From Clostridia bacterium (GTDB lineage Bacteria > Bacillota > Clostridia > Oscillospirales > CAG-272), in NCBI GenBank assembly GCA_017508195.1, contig JAFVZL010000014.1:97144-161143 (forward strand): a stretch of DNA of 64,000 nt, given 5' to 3'. The notes beneath the pieces are model-generated. The model worked only from the letters and a program-made list of their open reading frames with translations, was not told the origin of the DNA and did no database searches. Made by a program: the position numbers and the translations under genes. Below, in pieces: positions 25,161-34,590 of this stretch. Within the stretch, counting starts at the first letter, position 1. Each line of letters starts with the position of its first letter.

Positions 25161-27203
25161 ATGAGTAACAGAATCAAGGGTATATCATTCTTGAATCCCG
25201 TAGACGTAGAGGAGCACTATCTCAAAAAGTGTGCAGAATACGCCATCGAGCATAAGATAACTCACTTTGAGCTTATCGGCCCCACCCACAGCCCCGTAAG
25301 AGGCAACTGCGACGGTATGACCTTATACCGCAAGTATTCCGAATTCAACGACGATAAGGACGTCGAGTACATAAAGTACTGTGAAAGAGTGGTCAACGAG
25401 GCCCTCGATATGATCGAGCCCTACGGCATCAAGAGCTACTACTGGCACCACGAGCTCGAGGTGCCTCTCCGCTTTGACGAGGTATATCCCGAGATAAAGA
25501 ACTCCGACGGAGACGTCGAGGTGACCCACCCCCGTATCAAGGACTTCCTCGAAAATAAGATTGAGGACTTCTTCCACACCTACCCGAAGATGACCGGTAT
25601 CATCCTCACCCTGCATGAGACGAGGATTCCCCTTCTGAAGCTGAAAAATCAGAAGATTGGCAAGGTAGAGCGCGTTAAGTACGTAACCGAGATACTCTAC
25701 GATACCTGTAAGAGACTCGGCAAGGAGCTTATAGTCCGTCCCTTCGCAAGTATTGCAAAGGATTACGACGATCTTATGGATGCTTACGAGCAGATCTCGA
25801 AGGACCTTCTCGTCTGCGACAAGTGGACCAAGTACGACTGGTCGCTTACAAGACCTCACAACCCCTTCTTTGCAAGGATCAAGAACCCCCTCGTTGTCGA
25901 GACGGATATCTTCGGTGAGTACTTCGGCAAGGGCTTCATCCCCGTTATGCTTAAGGACCACATTACAGAGAAGGTCAAGTACTGCGAGAGCTATGGAGTG
26001 CGCGGATATGTATCGCGTATCGACCGTGGCGGTTATATCCCCTTCGGCACCCCCAACGAGGTCAACCTTGAGATCATGGACGCGGCAGTTGACGGCAGAG
26101 ACGTCGATGAGGCTATCGATGCATTCTTCGTTCGTGAATACGGTGAGTATGCACCCATCGTAAGGGAAGCTATGGAGGGCACCGAGGAGCTGCAGATCAA
26201 GGCTCTCGCAATCGAAAGAAGACCCATCCACTGGCTCAGCCTCTTCCCCCCGCTCTTCTCCATGAAGACCGCATACAGAATTCTCCGCGACGACTTCGTC
26301 ATTCCCAAAGAGATGTACGAAGAGGGCTTCACGCAGTTCCGCGCCGACGTTGCACTCGCGGATAAGAGAGAGGCAGTAAAGGCTATCGGTGAGAAGCTCG
26401 CGCTCGTTGAGACCCTCAAGGGCAAGCTCGACGACGAGAAGTATTACAGTGTTTACATGCGCTTCAAGAACTTCTACCTTATAGCTAAGATCTTCGAGCA
26501 GCTCACCGTTCTTTACGCAAGCCTTGCGAAGCACTTCGAGCACGGTGACGAGGAGGCTCTCGCTGCCGCGTATAAGTCTATCGATATTATGAAGGAGATC
26601 GACAAAGAGGGCTACGCCGAGCTCGGCCGTGACTTCCACTGCGAGGCACTTTCGATATCCCCGAAGAGCGCCTTCAAGACCTTCGGTGTCAAGCCCACCG
26701 ACACCTCTCGCCAAAGCCAGGTATATCACCTCGACACAGAGCTCAAGCTTACGCTCGACCTCGAGGTTGCGGCAATCAAGGAGATGAAGGAAAAGAATCC
26801 TGCCGACTTCGTTATCGCGGGCGGCTTCTCCGAGGCACACAATCTTAAAAACGAACCTAACTTCTCTGGTGCTATCACCATGGAGGACGGCGTATGCAGA
26901 ACCGCAGGAAGCGAAAGAGGCGCCATGTGGTCCGTTCTCAAGGCTCACGGCTGGTTCTCCTACGATATGGCGGTAAGAGAGGGTGCCCAAAACACCATCG
27001 TTATCAGAGGTAAGGGCCACGACGGTACCCTCAGCTTCCAGCTCGACATTGACGGTGAGATATCTACTCACAGCATCTCGGGTGACGGAATTCTCGAGAT
27101 CACGAAGACCTTCAAGCCCGCTGACGGCAAGAAGACGGTCACCGTTAAGATCGAGAGAAACTCGGGATCGCTCCCCTTCATTTATTCCCTTATGATAAAA
27201 TAA
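25161..27203 (+). CDS. Glycosidase-like protein of unrecognised family
   Basis: A 680-residue cytoplasmic protein without a signal peptide. The N-terminal two thirds reads like a TIM-barrel glycoside hydrolase, with segments such as YYWHHELEVP, TGIILTLHETR, VVETDIFGEYFGKG and YVSRIDRGGYIPFG resembling the organisation of GH67-type alpha-glucuronidases without a clear match. The last ~150 residues form a beta-rich domain (WFSYDMAVREGAQ, TIVIRGKGHDGTLSFQLDI) like the accessory domains of other clostridial glycosidases. AAGGAGAG precedes the start. It is monocistronic with a perfect terminator. The enzymatic assignment is tentative. Confidence 0.6.
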   Translation: MSNRIKGISFLNPVDVEEHYLKKCAEYAIEHKITHFELIGPTHSPVRGNCDGMTLYRKYSEFNDDKDVEYIKYCERVVNEALDMIEPYGIKSYYWHHELEVPLRFDEVYPEIKNSDGDVEVTHPRIKDFLENKIEDFFHTYPKMTGIILTLHETRIPLLKLKNQKIGKVERVKYVTEILYDTCKRLGKELIVRPFASIAKDYDDLMDAYEQISKDLLVCDKWTKYDWSLTRPHNPFFARIKNPLVVETDIFGEYFGKGFIPVMLKDHITEKVKYCESYGVRGYVSRIDRGGYIPFGTPNEVNLEIMDAAVDGRDVDEAIDAFFVREYGEYAPIVREAMEGTEELQIKALAIERRPIHWLSLFPPLFSMKTAYRILRDDFVIPKEMYEEGFTQFRADVALADKREAVKAIGEKLALVETLKGKLDDEKYYSVYMRFKNFYLIAKIFEQLTVLYASLAKHFEHGDEEALAAAYKSIDIMKEIDKEGYAELGRDFHCEALSISPKSAFKTFGVKPTDTSRQSQVYHLDTELKLTLDLEVAAIKEMKEKNPADFVIAGGFSEAHNLKNEPNFSGAITMEDGVCRTAGSERGAMWSVLKAHGWFSYDMAVREGAQNTIVIRGKGHDGTLSFQLDIDGEISTHSISGDGILEITKTFKPADGKKTVTVKIERNSGSLPFIYSLMIK

Positions 27204-27220
27204 TCAGAACAACAAAACGC

Positions 27221-27256
27221 AAAGCGGAGAGTGTCACCACTCTCCGCTTTCTCTTT
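27221..27256 (+). terminator. Terminator after the glycosidase-like gene
   Basis: A perfect 13-base stem, AAAGCGGAGAGTG with its complement, loop TCAC (27221-27250), then CTCTTT. Confidence 0.85.
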
Positions 27257-27321
27257 AAAAGCATTATTTGTAATTAATTGTTTTCATTTTCAAGCATTTA
27301 AAAGCGGATACCGCAAACGCT

Positions 27322-27873
27322 TTAATAGTTATAGTAATCTATAACGCTGCACCTCTTGTGTATAAACTCCATAAACGAGGCATACTCATCCTCGGACGCG
27401 AACGCTGACATCGGGATTATATAAGCCATGATATTATTAGTGTGAAGATATATGCTCTTTCCGGTAACGACGCTTATACGCTCGATAGCGGAGTACTTCA
27501 TCTCGGTCTTGTTATCCTCTGTCGCCTCGCTGAAGCTCTCGTCATAAAACTCGATCACGCTCTCTTTGGAGTACGGCATCTTTCCGCTTTTCTTCATCTG
27601 CTTTATCTGCCCCTTGATTATGAAGGTCAGGTAGTTGGGCATAAAAACGTGGAAAAGCACGAGAAGAATGAGAAGCGGGATAGTATATAGCCAGGATTCA
27701 AGCGAAAAATCTCCGAACAGCACCGATATGAACATAAATGCGATGATCATAACCGTGATCGAAACGCGAAGACTGTTCACGGTCTTTTTGCCGTACGGCG
27801 ACTTCAGCATATGGAACTTGTTGAAATTAAAGTAATCCTCCTCGGTAAGAGTTGTTTCAAATCTGAAATTCAT
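27322..27873 (-). CDS. YcxB-like membrane protein
   Basis: A 183-residue protein with two adjacent transmembrane helices (about residues 40-80) and a C-terminal soluble domain of the YcxB type, a domain of unknown function that usually carries an IYLHTNNIMAYIIP-like strand followed by an acidic helix, as seen here. The ATG at 27873 follows GGAGGTGG; upstream in-frame GTG overlaps that site. It faces no partner: the giant lipoprotein gene starts far upstream on the same strand and ends 182 bases before it. Confidence 0.65.
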   Translation of the reverse strand: MNFRFETTLTEEDYFNFNKFHMLKSPYGKKTVNSLRVSITVMIIAFMFISVLFGDFSLESWLYTIPLLILLVLFHVFMPNYLTFIIKGQIKQMKKSGKMPYSKESVIEFYDESFSEATEDNKTEMKYSAIERISVVTGKSIYLHTNNIMAYIIPMSAFASEDEYASFMEFIHKRCSVIDYYNY

Positions 27874-28055
27874 TTTTACCACCTCCGTATATATTGATTA
27901 TATCACCCAAATACGGTAAATTCAAGAGTAATGTTCTGAATGTTTCCTTCACGCCGAAAAAAACCTTTGATCCGCCAAAAGCAAAGAGCGGGCGTAGAGG
28001 TACAGCGCCTCCGTGCTCCGCTCTCGCTTTATCTTTTTTCCCGACGAAATCGAAT

Positions 28056-31000
28056 TTACTCTGCCTCGGCGTTATTATCGGAGGTGCGGTAGATCTCGAA
28101 ATCGCCGACCCTTTCGGCAAGCGACCCATCGCTGTAAGCTCCGCCGAACATTCCCTCATCCGTGGGGATGCCGAGATCGAGGTAGACATAATCGGATGCC
28201 TCACCCGATATCTCCGTCTGGTTTGCGGAGTTCGACATAAGACCGTCATCCCAATATGCCTGAACGATCTTGAACTCCCTACCCTCATCAAACGGATGGT
28301 TTCCGGGAGTTGCATGGGAGACCATAACGTACTCGCACGCCATGGACTCGATCATCGAGCGTATATCGTCGGCCGAATAGACCTTCTTGGGGTTTCCGTT
28401 TTCGTCAAGGAGCGCGAAGCTCGCATAGATCGCGTAAGCCTTAAGCATACCCTCGTCGGCGCATAGCTCCTCGGCCTTGTGAACGCCTATCGTAAGGTTA
28501 CGGTAGTAATCACCGCCAAACATATCGGTGCCAAAGGTGTAAGTGCCTCTGTATACGTCGAGTGCGTTCTCCATATCTTCGGTAGTGTCTGTGTAGGAGT
28601 AATTGATCTCGATCACCTTCTCGGGAAGGAATATCGCATATCCGTTCTTATTCGATATGCCGAAATATTCCTCAAAGGTATCATACGCTATCTTATCTGT
28701 TACGCTTACCGTCATATATACAGTAAACTCGTCGGGTGCTCCCTCAAGTATTCTCAAAGCACCATTTTCAAATACTATGTAATCAACGGTGTTACCGTCC
28801 TTATCGCTGAACATGCAGGTTATTTCATACTGTTCACTGCCCTGCCAGCTGAGGCTGCCCCGTGCTATCTCCATCTTCTTAAGGTCATAGTAGTTACACA
28901 TAAGATAGCCGTTATCGAGCCAAAGTTTTCTCACGTTGACGATACTCATTGTCTGTTCCATGTTGTCGTAGCGGAAATACACACGGGTATCACCTGAGCT
29001 AAATGCGGGAAAGTGCGTCTTGTCAATAACGTAGAAGCTATCGGCATCAACAAGTCCTATAATAGCATATGTACAACGCACCTCGGCATAAGCACCGAGC
29101 TCGAGGCTGGCAGCATAGTACGCCCTTTCGACGTTGGTGTCGTATGAGAATACTCCGCCCGCATCAAGATAAACGCCCGCATCCATCATAAGACCGACGT
29201 AAACGTGCTTTGAGAGATAGCGGAGTCCGAATCTTATCTCTGCTATAACTCCAAGCTCGATATCAAGCTCACCCGTTATATCGACTGTAGCGACAGAGGT
29301 AGGTTTTCCATCGTGATAATCGCCTATGATTGAGAAGTTGCCGTCACGGTAAACCATAGCAAGAACGGTACTGTTCACAACACTCACCTCGCTGTGGAGC
29401 TTGAAGTCAGCCTTAAGTGAAAAATCGAACTTAGGCTCAAGGTATATCGGTACCTCGAAGCAAGCGATGGGTATAAGTATCTTAGGCTCCGTATCCTCAT
29501 CTATCGGGCTCTCACCTCCCGAAACGAGAACGTCACCGAGCGCCTTCTTCACCGACTCGAACGCCTCGGAGAAATCCTTATCCTTAAGGCTCTCACCTAC
29601 GTGCTGTGCGAGCGTCTTTGTGTATCTTTCAGGGTGGCAGGCGTTGCAGTCGGTAATTCCGATACCAACGGGATACATAGAGTACGCTATGTAGTTTTCG
29701 GCTATCATATCATCCAGATGATAACAACTGTTTACATGAACGGTCCAACTGTCGCGATTTACGTAGAAGGTGGACGAATCTACCGAGAAGGGGCAGCATA
29801 CCTTACACTCAAAATCCTTGTAGTGCTTGTTATACGATTCAAGCTCACCAAGTGTAAGGAGAATGTAATTATCCGTCAGTATCTTTGGGATATAGGTACA
29901 AGAGGGGTGATGTATCTTCTCCGAGGTGATATTCACCACAAAGAGCGCCTCGTCCATCTCGCTGTAATTCATTTCGATACCGGCACTTATGTCAAATGCC
30001 GCAAGGGTGGTCGAGATGACCTGACACTTCATGAACATCATCGGTGTGCTTCTGTCGGAGAAGTATTCCGAGAGGTTGGTATCTACGTCAAGCTCGAAGG
30101 TGTTGGATATTTCAAAGGAAATAGCGAAGCTGATATCTCCGAGGGGGATATCTCCCTCGCAAAGATCAATAACGTGGGAATAGGTTATATAGAGCGCGAT
30201 CTTCACAGCCTTTTCGCTGATCTTCTCCACCTCGGCAGTCACCTTGAAGCCGCCAAGATCTATCGAGCGAGGAATCGCTCTGAGGGTGGAAAAGTTGCCT
30301 CTTACGTAATTTCTCGCAGCAATATTTGCGGCAGCAACGGCGCTGGCAAAGTCGTCGCTCTCAATAACGTTGCGGAGTGCGCGGCGCTTTACCTCTTCGG
30401 TAACTATGCTCTCGTCAACATTGTTTATCCCTGCACCACTGACCTCGATCTTTGAATAAATATCGAGCACCGATGGGGTGGAAAGCCCTATTCCGCACAA
30501 ACCGTTCTCAAAAACAACGCCCTCGATCTTACCGATAAATATTTCGTCAGAGGATAGGCCGTCAGCCTCGTCGAAGCTCGTGGCATCTCCAATGAAAATT
30601 ATCTTTCCTATTTGCTCCTCGGTGAATCCGAAGTCCTCGGAGAGAACGAGCAGATGCACACCGTATTCATCGTTATACTCGAGGGAGTAGGCGTATTCGA
30701 TCGACCTTGCTTCGGCAACCGCCTTAAGGAAGATAACGTCCTTGTTATATTCGACGTTGCTTACGGCATCGCCCTCGGTGTCGAACACGAAGCTGTTTCC
30801 GGGCATATCCGAAAACCGCACAGCTCCGTCATACTCATATATAATTACGGCATAAGTCGAGTTTTCATCAAGAGGTGATACGGGGGTAACACGGTAACGC
30901 CCGTGCTCTGACTCGGTGACCGAAAGCTCAATAGCGTTCTTACGCACCTCCTCCTCATCACAGCCAAGCAGGAAGACCTCGGTAAGCACGACCGCGCCTC

Positions 31001-33428
31001 TCACCGCTTCGATATCCCAATCGGTAAGCAGCTCAAAGCCAAAGTCGGTGGGCTGCTCGGTGAGATAGAATATTCCGTTTGTGTCAAGGTAAGAGCCAAG
31101 ATACACCTCGCCTGCCTGCTTATCGCACATATCGCAAACGAGCGAGACGGTGGGCTGACCATCGGCGCTCTCTCCCTCGATAACCTTAGAGTAACTATGG
31201 GGAATTACAGGTGCCTCGAAGTATTCTATCTCAAAGCACACCTCGCAAGAGCGTAAGAGCCTTCCCTCGCTCTCACAAGTGGGCTCGGTCTCGGTCGACC
31301 AATCGCGCCAAGAGTGGCCGTTCGGCTCAATTTCCTCGGTTACCACACATCCGACAGAGCAGTACTTTGTTACGATTCCCACCATGACGCAGGTAGGCTC
31401 TTTTGTAATCTGCTCATCAACTATATCGTGTCCGGTTGCAGGAATAGGCTCGGTAATGAACTTACCGCAAATGCAAGAAAGCTTGGCAACGCCATCTCCC
31501 TCGCAGGTGGGAGCCGTAAGCTCACTGTACTCATCATAGCTGTGGTCAACGGGCTTGATAGACTCGGTAACGAAGTCGCCGCAGCTGCAGGAGAGCTTTT
31601 TCTCACCCGACTCTGTGCAGGTGGGATACTTAATTATGCTCTCTCTGTTGTACTTATGCCCTTTTGCCTTGATTACCTCGGTGATAGAATCACCGCAGCT
31701 GCAATATTTGGTAAGAAGTCCGTCCTCGGTGCAGGTTGCGGCGGTGGTCGTCTCCACTCTCGTATACTCGTGGGTATGGCTCGCAGGGGGATCGACCTCG
31801 CTCGGCGGTGTCACCGTGGTGGTCGTGTCCGTAATATTGAAGTTTTCATCGAAGGTACGGACGTATTCGGTTACCGTGCCGTCCGCCGCTACATGCACCG
31901 TCCTCTTTGCGAAGCCGAGCAGTGAGGAGGTCTCGTTCGCCACCTCGAAATACATATCACGAAGCGCAAAAGCAAAGTTGAACGAGGTCTCGTTAAAGTA
32001 ATTCGTTACGGTAGAACGCTCGATACCGGGATACTCCGCCTCTTTGGGGAGTCCGTTTTCGTAGTATACGGTATAGCCGGTCGCGCCCGTCTTTTTCTTA
32101 AGTGCGCCCGAGGAATAATATTCATATGTATATGATCCGTCGAAGGTTATATTACCGTGGCTGTCATAGGTAATCTGAGAGGTATAAGTGGAGGCACCGT
32201 TCGTCTTGGAAATCGACACGGGTCTGCTTCCCTCGTAGGTAAGAGCGTATGAAATAAGTTCGCTCCTTCCATCGCGGTAGGTATAGGTAATGTAGTCGCC
32301 GACAGTGGCGAAGCTGCCGCTTGCGGTATAGGTGTACTCTCTTGTAATCGCCTCACCGTCACGGGCATTAGCGTGGGTGATGGATGTGACTCTGCCGCTT
32401 CCATCGTACACTACCGAGGATACGCCGCTCGCATTCATAGAGGGAGACGCACTGTTGGTATAATCGATATCCGCACGGACGAATCTTCCTTCACTGTCGT
32501 ATGTAAGGGTTGCGCTGTTCTTCTCCGCGCCCTCGGTGCAGCTGATGGAGGCAAGTCTGCCCGCCTCGAATGTAAACAGTATCTCCTTTTCGGCAGTACC
32601 TGTAACGGTATAGATGCAAGAGCTGATATTACCGTCAGTGCCATACTCGAAAATGCTGCCGTCACGGTTGCCTCTTATGGCAATAAGTCTGCCCGTCATA
32701 TCGTATACAGCCTCATCCGACGAGTACTGTGAGCTTTTAATTATCTCATTATTCAGCTCATCGAAGAAGTATGTGTCTGTTATACGGGTTTTCATTCCGC
32801 CCTCGTAGACATCAGCGGTAACGTATTTATACGAAAGAGAGTCGGTCGACGCGGTATAGCGCGTTGTATATCCCTTCCTAAGGGTGCGATCACCGAGGTG
32901 ATTTCTCGAAAGATAGTAATAGTCCGAGGATACGAGCTCCCCGTCAATATAGTTGAACTCAATTCTCTCGGTTACCGTACCGAAGGGATCGTTGTACTCT
33001 ATGTTGGCGAGCGAGACGGTGCTTCCGATAGCCAGAGAAGAATATTCAAACTCCGTGAAAAGAGGATACTTCTCGACGAGTCGGATATTGCCCTCAGCAT
33101 CATAGCTGACCTTCACGAGCTTCCCCACCTTGTCGGTAGGCTCGTAGCACCAATATTCCTCGCACTCAGGCATCTCGTCATAAGACGGCTCATCGGGATC
33201 CGTAGGATCGCTCGGCTCATCGGGATCCGTAGGATCACTCGGACCGTAGGGGTCGGTGGGATCATCGGGCTTTTCAGGATCCGTAGGATCGCTCGGACCC
33301 TCCGGATCGGTCACACTACTCGGAGGAACGTTCTCCTCGGGAGGTGTTGCCGGACCGCAAGCCACAAGCGCAACAAGCGCTATCATAAGCAACAAGGTTA
33401 TAATTGCGATAAGTTTCGTCTTTTTCAT
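28056..33428 (-). CDS. Giant lipoprotein with YD repeats, Cys-rich surface repeats and Ada-like metal modules
   Basis: A 1790-residue exported lipoprotein. The signal peptide ends at the lipobox LVAC (Cys24), followed by a Pro/Asp linker with repeated DPTDP units (about 30-85). Residues about 100-480 hold RHS-like YD repeats (YDSEGRF, YDGSGRV, YDSHGNI). A run of five or so Cys-rich repeats of the form TCTEDGxxxxxCSCG follows (about 550-780). The long C-terminal half contains two modules, HHPSCTYIPK...CKVCCP and HVNSCYHLDD...CNACHP, spaced like Ada/endonuclease-associated zinc-binding modules. Function is unknown; a surface-exposed scaffold or adhesin is likely. The MKKTKL start is chosen because the signal peptide begins there. 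Confidence 0.8.
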   Translation of the reverse strand: MKKTKLIAIITLLLMIALVALVACGPATPPEENVPPSSVTDPEGPSDPTDPEKPDDPTDPYGPSDPTDPDEPSDPTDPDEPSYDEMPECEEYWCYEPTDKVGKLVKVSYDAEGNIRLVEKYPLFTEFEYSSLAIGSTVSLANIEYNDPFGTVTERIEFNYIDGELVSSDYYYLSRNHLGDRTLRKGYTTRYTASTDSLSYKYVTADVYEGGMKTRITDTYFFDELNNEIIKSSQYSSDEAVYDMTGRLIAIRGNRDGSIFEYGTDGNISSCIYTVTGTAEKEILFTFEAGRLASISCTEGAEKNSATLTYDSEGRFVRADIDYTNSASPSMNASGVSSVVYDGSGRVTSITHANARDGEAITREYTYTASGSFATVGDYITYTYRDGRSELISYALTYEGSRPVSISKTNGASTYTSQITYDSHGNITFDGSYTYEYYSSGALKKKTGATGYTVYYENGLPKEAEYPGIERSTVTNYFNETSFNFAFALRDMYFEVANETSSLLGFAKRTVHVAADGTVTEYVRTFDENFNITDTTTTVTPPSEVDPPASHTHEYTRVETTTAATCTEDGLLTKYCSCGDSITEVIKAKGHKYNRESIIKYPTCTESGEKKLSCSCGDFVTESIKPVDHSYDEYSELTAPTCEGDGVAKLSCICGKFITEPIPATGHDIVDEQITKEPTCVMVGIVTKYCSVGCVVTEEIEPNGHSWRDWSTETEPTCESEGRLLRSCEVCFEIEYFEAPVIPHSYSKVIEGESADGQPTVSLVCDMCDKQAGEVYLGSYLDTNGIFYLTEQPTDFGFELLTDWDIEAVRGAVVLTEVFLLGCDEEEVRKNAIELSVTESEHGRYRVTPVSPLDENSTYAVIIYEYDGAVRFSDMPGNSFVFDTEGDAVSNVEYNKDVIFLKAVAEARSIEYAYSLEYNDEYGVHLLVLSEDFGFTEEQIGKIIFIGDATSFDEADGLSSDEIFIGKIEGVVFENGLCGIGLSTPSVLDIYSKIEVSGAGINNVDESIVTEEVKRRALRNVIESDDFASAVAAANIAARNYVRGNFSTLRAIPRSIDLGGFKVTAEVEKISEKAVKIALYITYSHVIDLCEGDIPLGDISFAISFEISNTFELDVDTNLSEYFSDRSTPMMFMKCQVISTTLAAFDISAGIEMNYSEMDEALFVVNITSEKIHHPSCTYIPKILTDNYILLTLGELESYNKHYKDFECKVCCPFSVDSSTFYVNRDSWTVHVNSCYHLDDMIAENYIAYSMYPVGIGITDCNACHPERYTKTLAQHVGESLKDKDFSEAFESVKKALGDVLVSGGESPIDEDTEPKILIPIACFEVPIYLEPKFDFSLKADFKLHSEVSVVNSTVLAMVYRDGNFSIIGDYHDGKPTSVATVDITGELDIELGVIAEIRFGLRYLSKHVYVGLMMDAGVYLDAGGVFSYDTNVERAYYAASLELGAYAEVRCTYAIIGLVDADSFYVIDKTHFPAFSSGDTRVYFRYDNMEQTMSIVNVRKLWLDNGYLMCNYYDLKKMEIARGSLSWQGSEQYEITCMFSDKDGNTVDYIVFENGALRILEGAPDEFTVYMTVSVTDKIAYDTFEEYFGISNKNGYAIFLPEKVIEINYSYTDTTEDMENALDVYRGTYTFGTDMFGGDYYRNLTIGVHKAEELCADEGMLKAYAIYASFALLDENGNPKKVYSADDIRSMIESMACEYVMVSHATPGNHPFDEGREFKIVQAYWDDGLMSNSANQTEISGEASDYVYLDLGIPTDEGMFGGAYSDGSLAERVGDFEIYRTSDNNAEAE

Positions 33429-33682
33429 GCTGTCTCCTATCATTCAGTGCTGCTACGTGTTGATCGTGTTTTTTGAGAAAGTAGTATCATTGAATAGATT
33501 ATAACATAAGCCAAGTTTTCTTTCAATATATTTTTCAGCACTATCTATGTGATAAATAAATCAACTGCACCCAACTAATGGCTCGGTAAGATTATAAAAG
33601 AATAATATCACCAATGTGTACAAAAAGAGATAACAAATCGCTTTCAGCCGAAATGTTATCCCTTTTTGCTTTGTTTACACTA

Positions 33683-34042
33683 TCATTTTCTCTTATATCC
33701 ACAGTACGGACACATGGCGGTCGTGAAGCTTTCGCCGCATTCAGGACATCTCATAGAATCGTACTGCTTTACGGTGGGTATTGCAGTTGGTCCTTTATTT
33801 TCACCACCGAAAATCGAGCCCTGACCGGCAGTGCCTGTTGTTTTACGTCTGACCACTCTGTCCTCAAGACAAAGCAGAGCGAGCACTGCAATACTACCGA
33901 GTGTAAGACCCATAAGTCCCCAAAGCAAAGAATTTCTTCCCTGCGAATCAGCAAGATTTGCACATATCGCAATCAGTATTATTTGAAATATCACTGCCAC
34001 AATTCCGATTAAAATAACAAAGCCTTCGCCACCACCAAACAT
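33683..34042 (-). CDS. Small membrane protein with C-terminal zinc ribbon
   Basis: A 119-residue protein with two hydrophobic segments (about 6-28 and 36-56) and a C-terminal zinc ribbon (MRCPECGESFTTAMCPYCGY). The start is set by GGGAGGTTAT directly before the ATG near 34042. It is divergent from the XRE regulator at 34165, and both promoters carry matching palindromic operators, so it is very probably that regulator's target. Function unknown. Confidence 0.75.
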   Translation of the reverse strand: MFGGGEGFVILIGIVAVIFQIILIAICANLADSQGRNSLLWGLMGLTLGSIAVLALLCLEDRVVRRKTTGTAGQGSIFGGENKGPTAIPTVKQYDSMRCPECGESFTTAMCPYCGYKRK

Positions 34043-34081
34043 ATAACCTCCCGTTTTAGGTCTATCGACCGATATATCCAT

Positions 34082-34109
34082 ATTATAACCTATTTCAGGT
34101 TAAAAGTCA
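34082..34109 (-). promoter_or_regulatory. Promoter of the zinc-ribbon membrane protein gene
   Basis: On the minus strand TTGACT (34104-34109), 16-base spacer, TATAAT (34082-34087). The spacer is occupied by the first palindromic operator. Confidence 0.7.
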
Positions 34110-34127
34110 ATAACCTAAATCAGGTTA
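34086..34127. promoter_or_regulatory. Pair of palindromic operators TAACCTAxxTCAGGTTA
   Basis: Two near-identical 17-base palindromes, 34086-34102 and 34111-34127, one in each of the two divergent promoters. The second abuts TATAAT at 34131-34136, the -10 of the regulator gene. They are the expected binding sites of the XRE protein encoded at 34165. Confidence 0.75.
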
Positions 34128-34164
34128 ACATATAATACTGGTATAAAGTCTAAGGAGTGTGCTT

Positions 34165-34377
34165 ATGCGATATAGAAGAATCAGAGACTTGAGGGAGGAC
34201 CGCGATATTAATCAGACAGAGATTGCCCGCATGCTCGGTATGTCGCAAACCGGTTACTCAAAATACGAAACGGGCGAAAACGATATTCCTACAACTATAT
34301 TAATCAAGCTTTCGCGCTTTTACAACACAAGCATTGATTATCTTCTCGGTGAAACGGACGACCCGAAAAGACACTAA
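34165..34377 (+). CDS. Small XRE-family regulator
   Basis: A 70-residue protein that is essentially one Cro/CI-type helix-turn-helix (NQTEIARMLGMSQTGYSKYE, residues about 16-35) with the C-terminal SIDYLLGETDDP typical of stand-alone XRE repressors. TAAGGAG lies seven bases before the ATG at 34165; an in-frame GTG two codons upstream is less likely. It is divergent from a small membrane protein gene and probably represses itself and that gene through the operators in between. It is paralogous to the protein at 45959. Confidence 0.88.
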   Translation: MRYRRIRDLREDRDINQTEIARMLGMSQTGYSKYETGENDIPTTILIKLSRFYNTSIDYLLGETDDPKRH

Positions 34378-34432
34378 GCCAATTACCATCCGCCAAGCAG
34401 CCCAACAGACTTAACATTTTTTCTTAATCCTA

Positions 34433-34461
34433 TTGACAAATCTTTAAACCTTTGCTATAAT
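34433..34461 (+). promoter_or_regulatory. Promoter of tRNA-Cys
   Basis: TTGACA (34433-34438), 17-base spacer, TATAAT (34456-34461), about 20 bases before the tRNA. Confidence 0.85.
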
Positions 34462-34480
34462 GTTAAGGCAATCTAAGTTT

Positions 34481-34555
34481 GGTGACGTAGCCAAGTGGTA
34501 AGGCCCCGGTCTGCAACACCGTTATCCGCCGGTTCAAATCCGGCCGTCACCTCCA
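34481..34555 (+). tRNA. tRNA-Cys (anticodon GCA)
   Basis: A full cloverleaf with encoded CCA: acceptor GGTGACG/CGTCACC, D arm GCC...GGC, anticodon loop CTGCAAC, T arm CCGG-TTCAAAT-CCGG. The last pair of the anticodon stem is a mismatch, as in other Bacillota tRNA-Cys. A hairpin terminator follows at 34562. Confidence 0.95.
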
Positions 34556-34561
34556 AAGAAA

Positions 34562-34590
34562 AACGGCATCCTCGAGGGATGCCGTTTTTC
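34562..34590 (+). terminator. Terminator of tRNA-Cys
   Basis: AACGGCATCC pairs with GGATGCCGTT around a four-base loop, followed by TTTC. The same hairpin opens each downstream repeat unit. Confidence 0.85.

Noticed and set aside
25323-27071. A 582-residue minus-strand open frame inside the glycosidase-like gene
   Set aside because: It is the antisense of an in-frame gene with strong codon bias and lacks any domain motif or ribosome site. Long antisense frames arise here from Glu/Asp/Leu-rich coding.
28056-33428. RHS/polymorphic toxin with a C-terminal effector
   Set aside because: The YD repeats are N-terminal and few, the RHS core protease motif is not visible, and the protein ends in a beta-rich region without a recognisable toxin domain or adjacent immunity gene.
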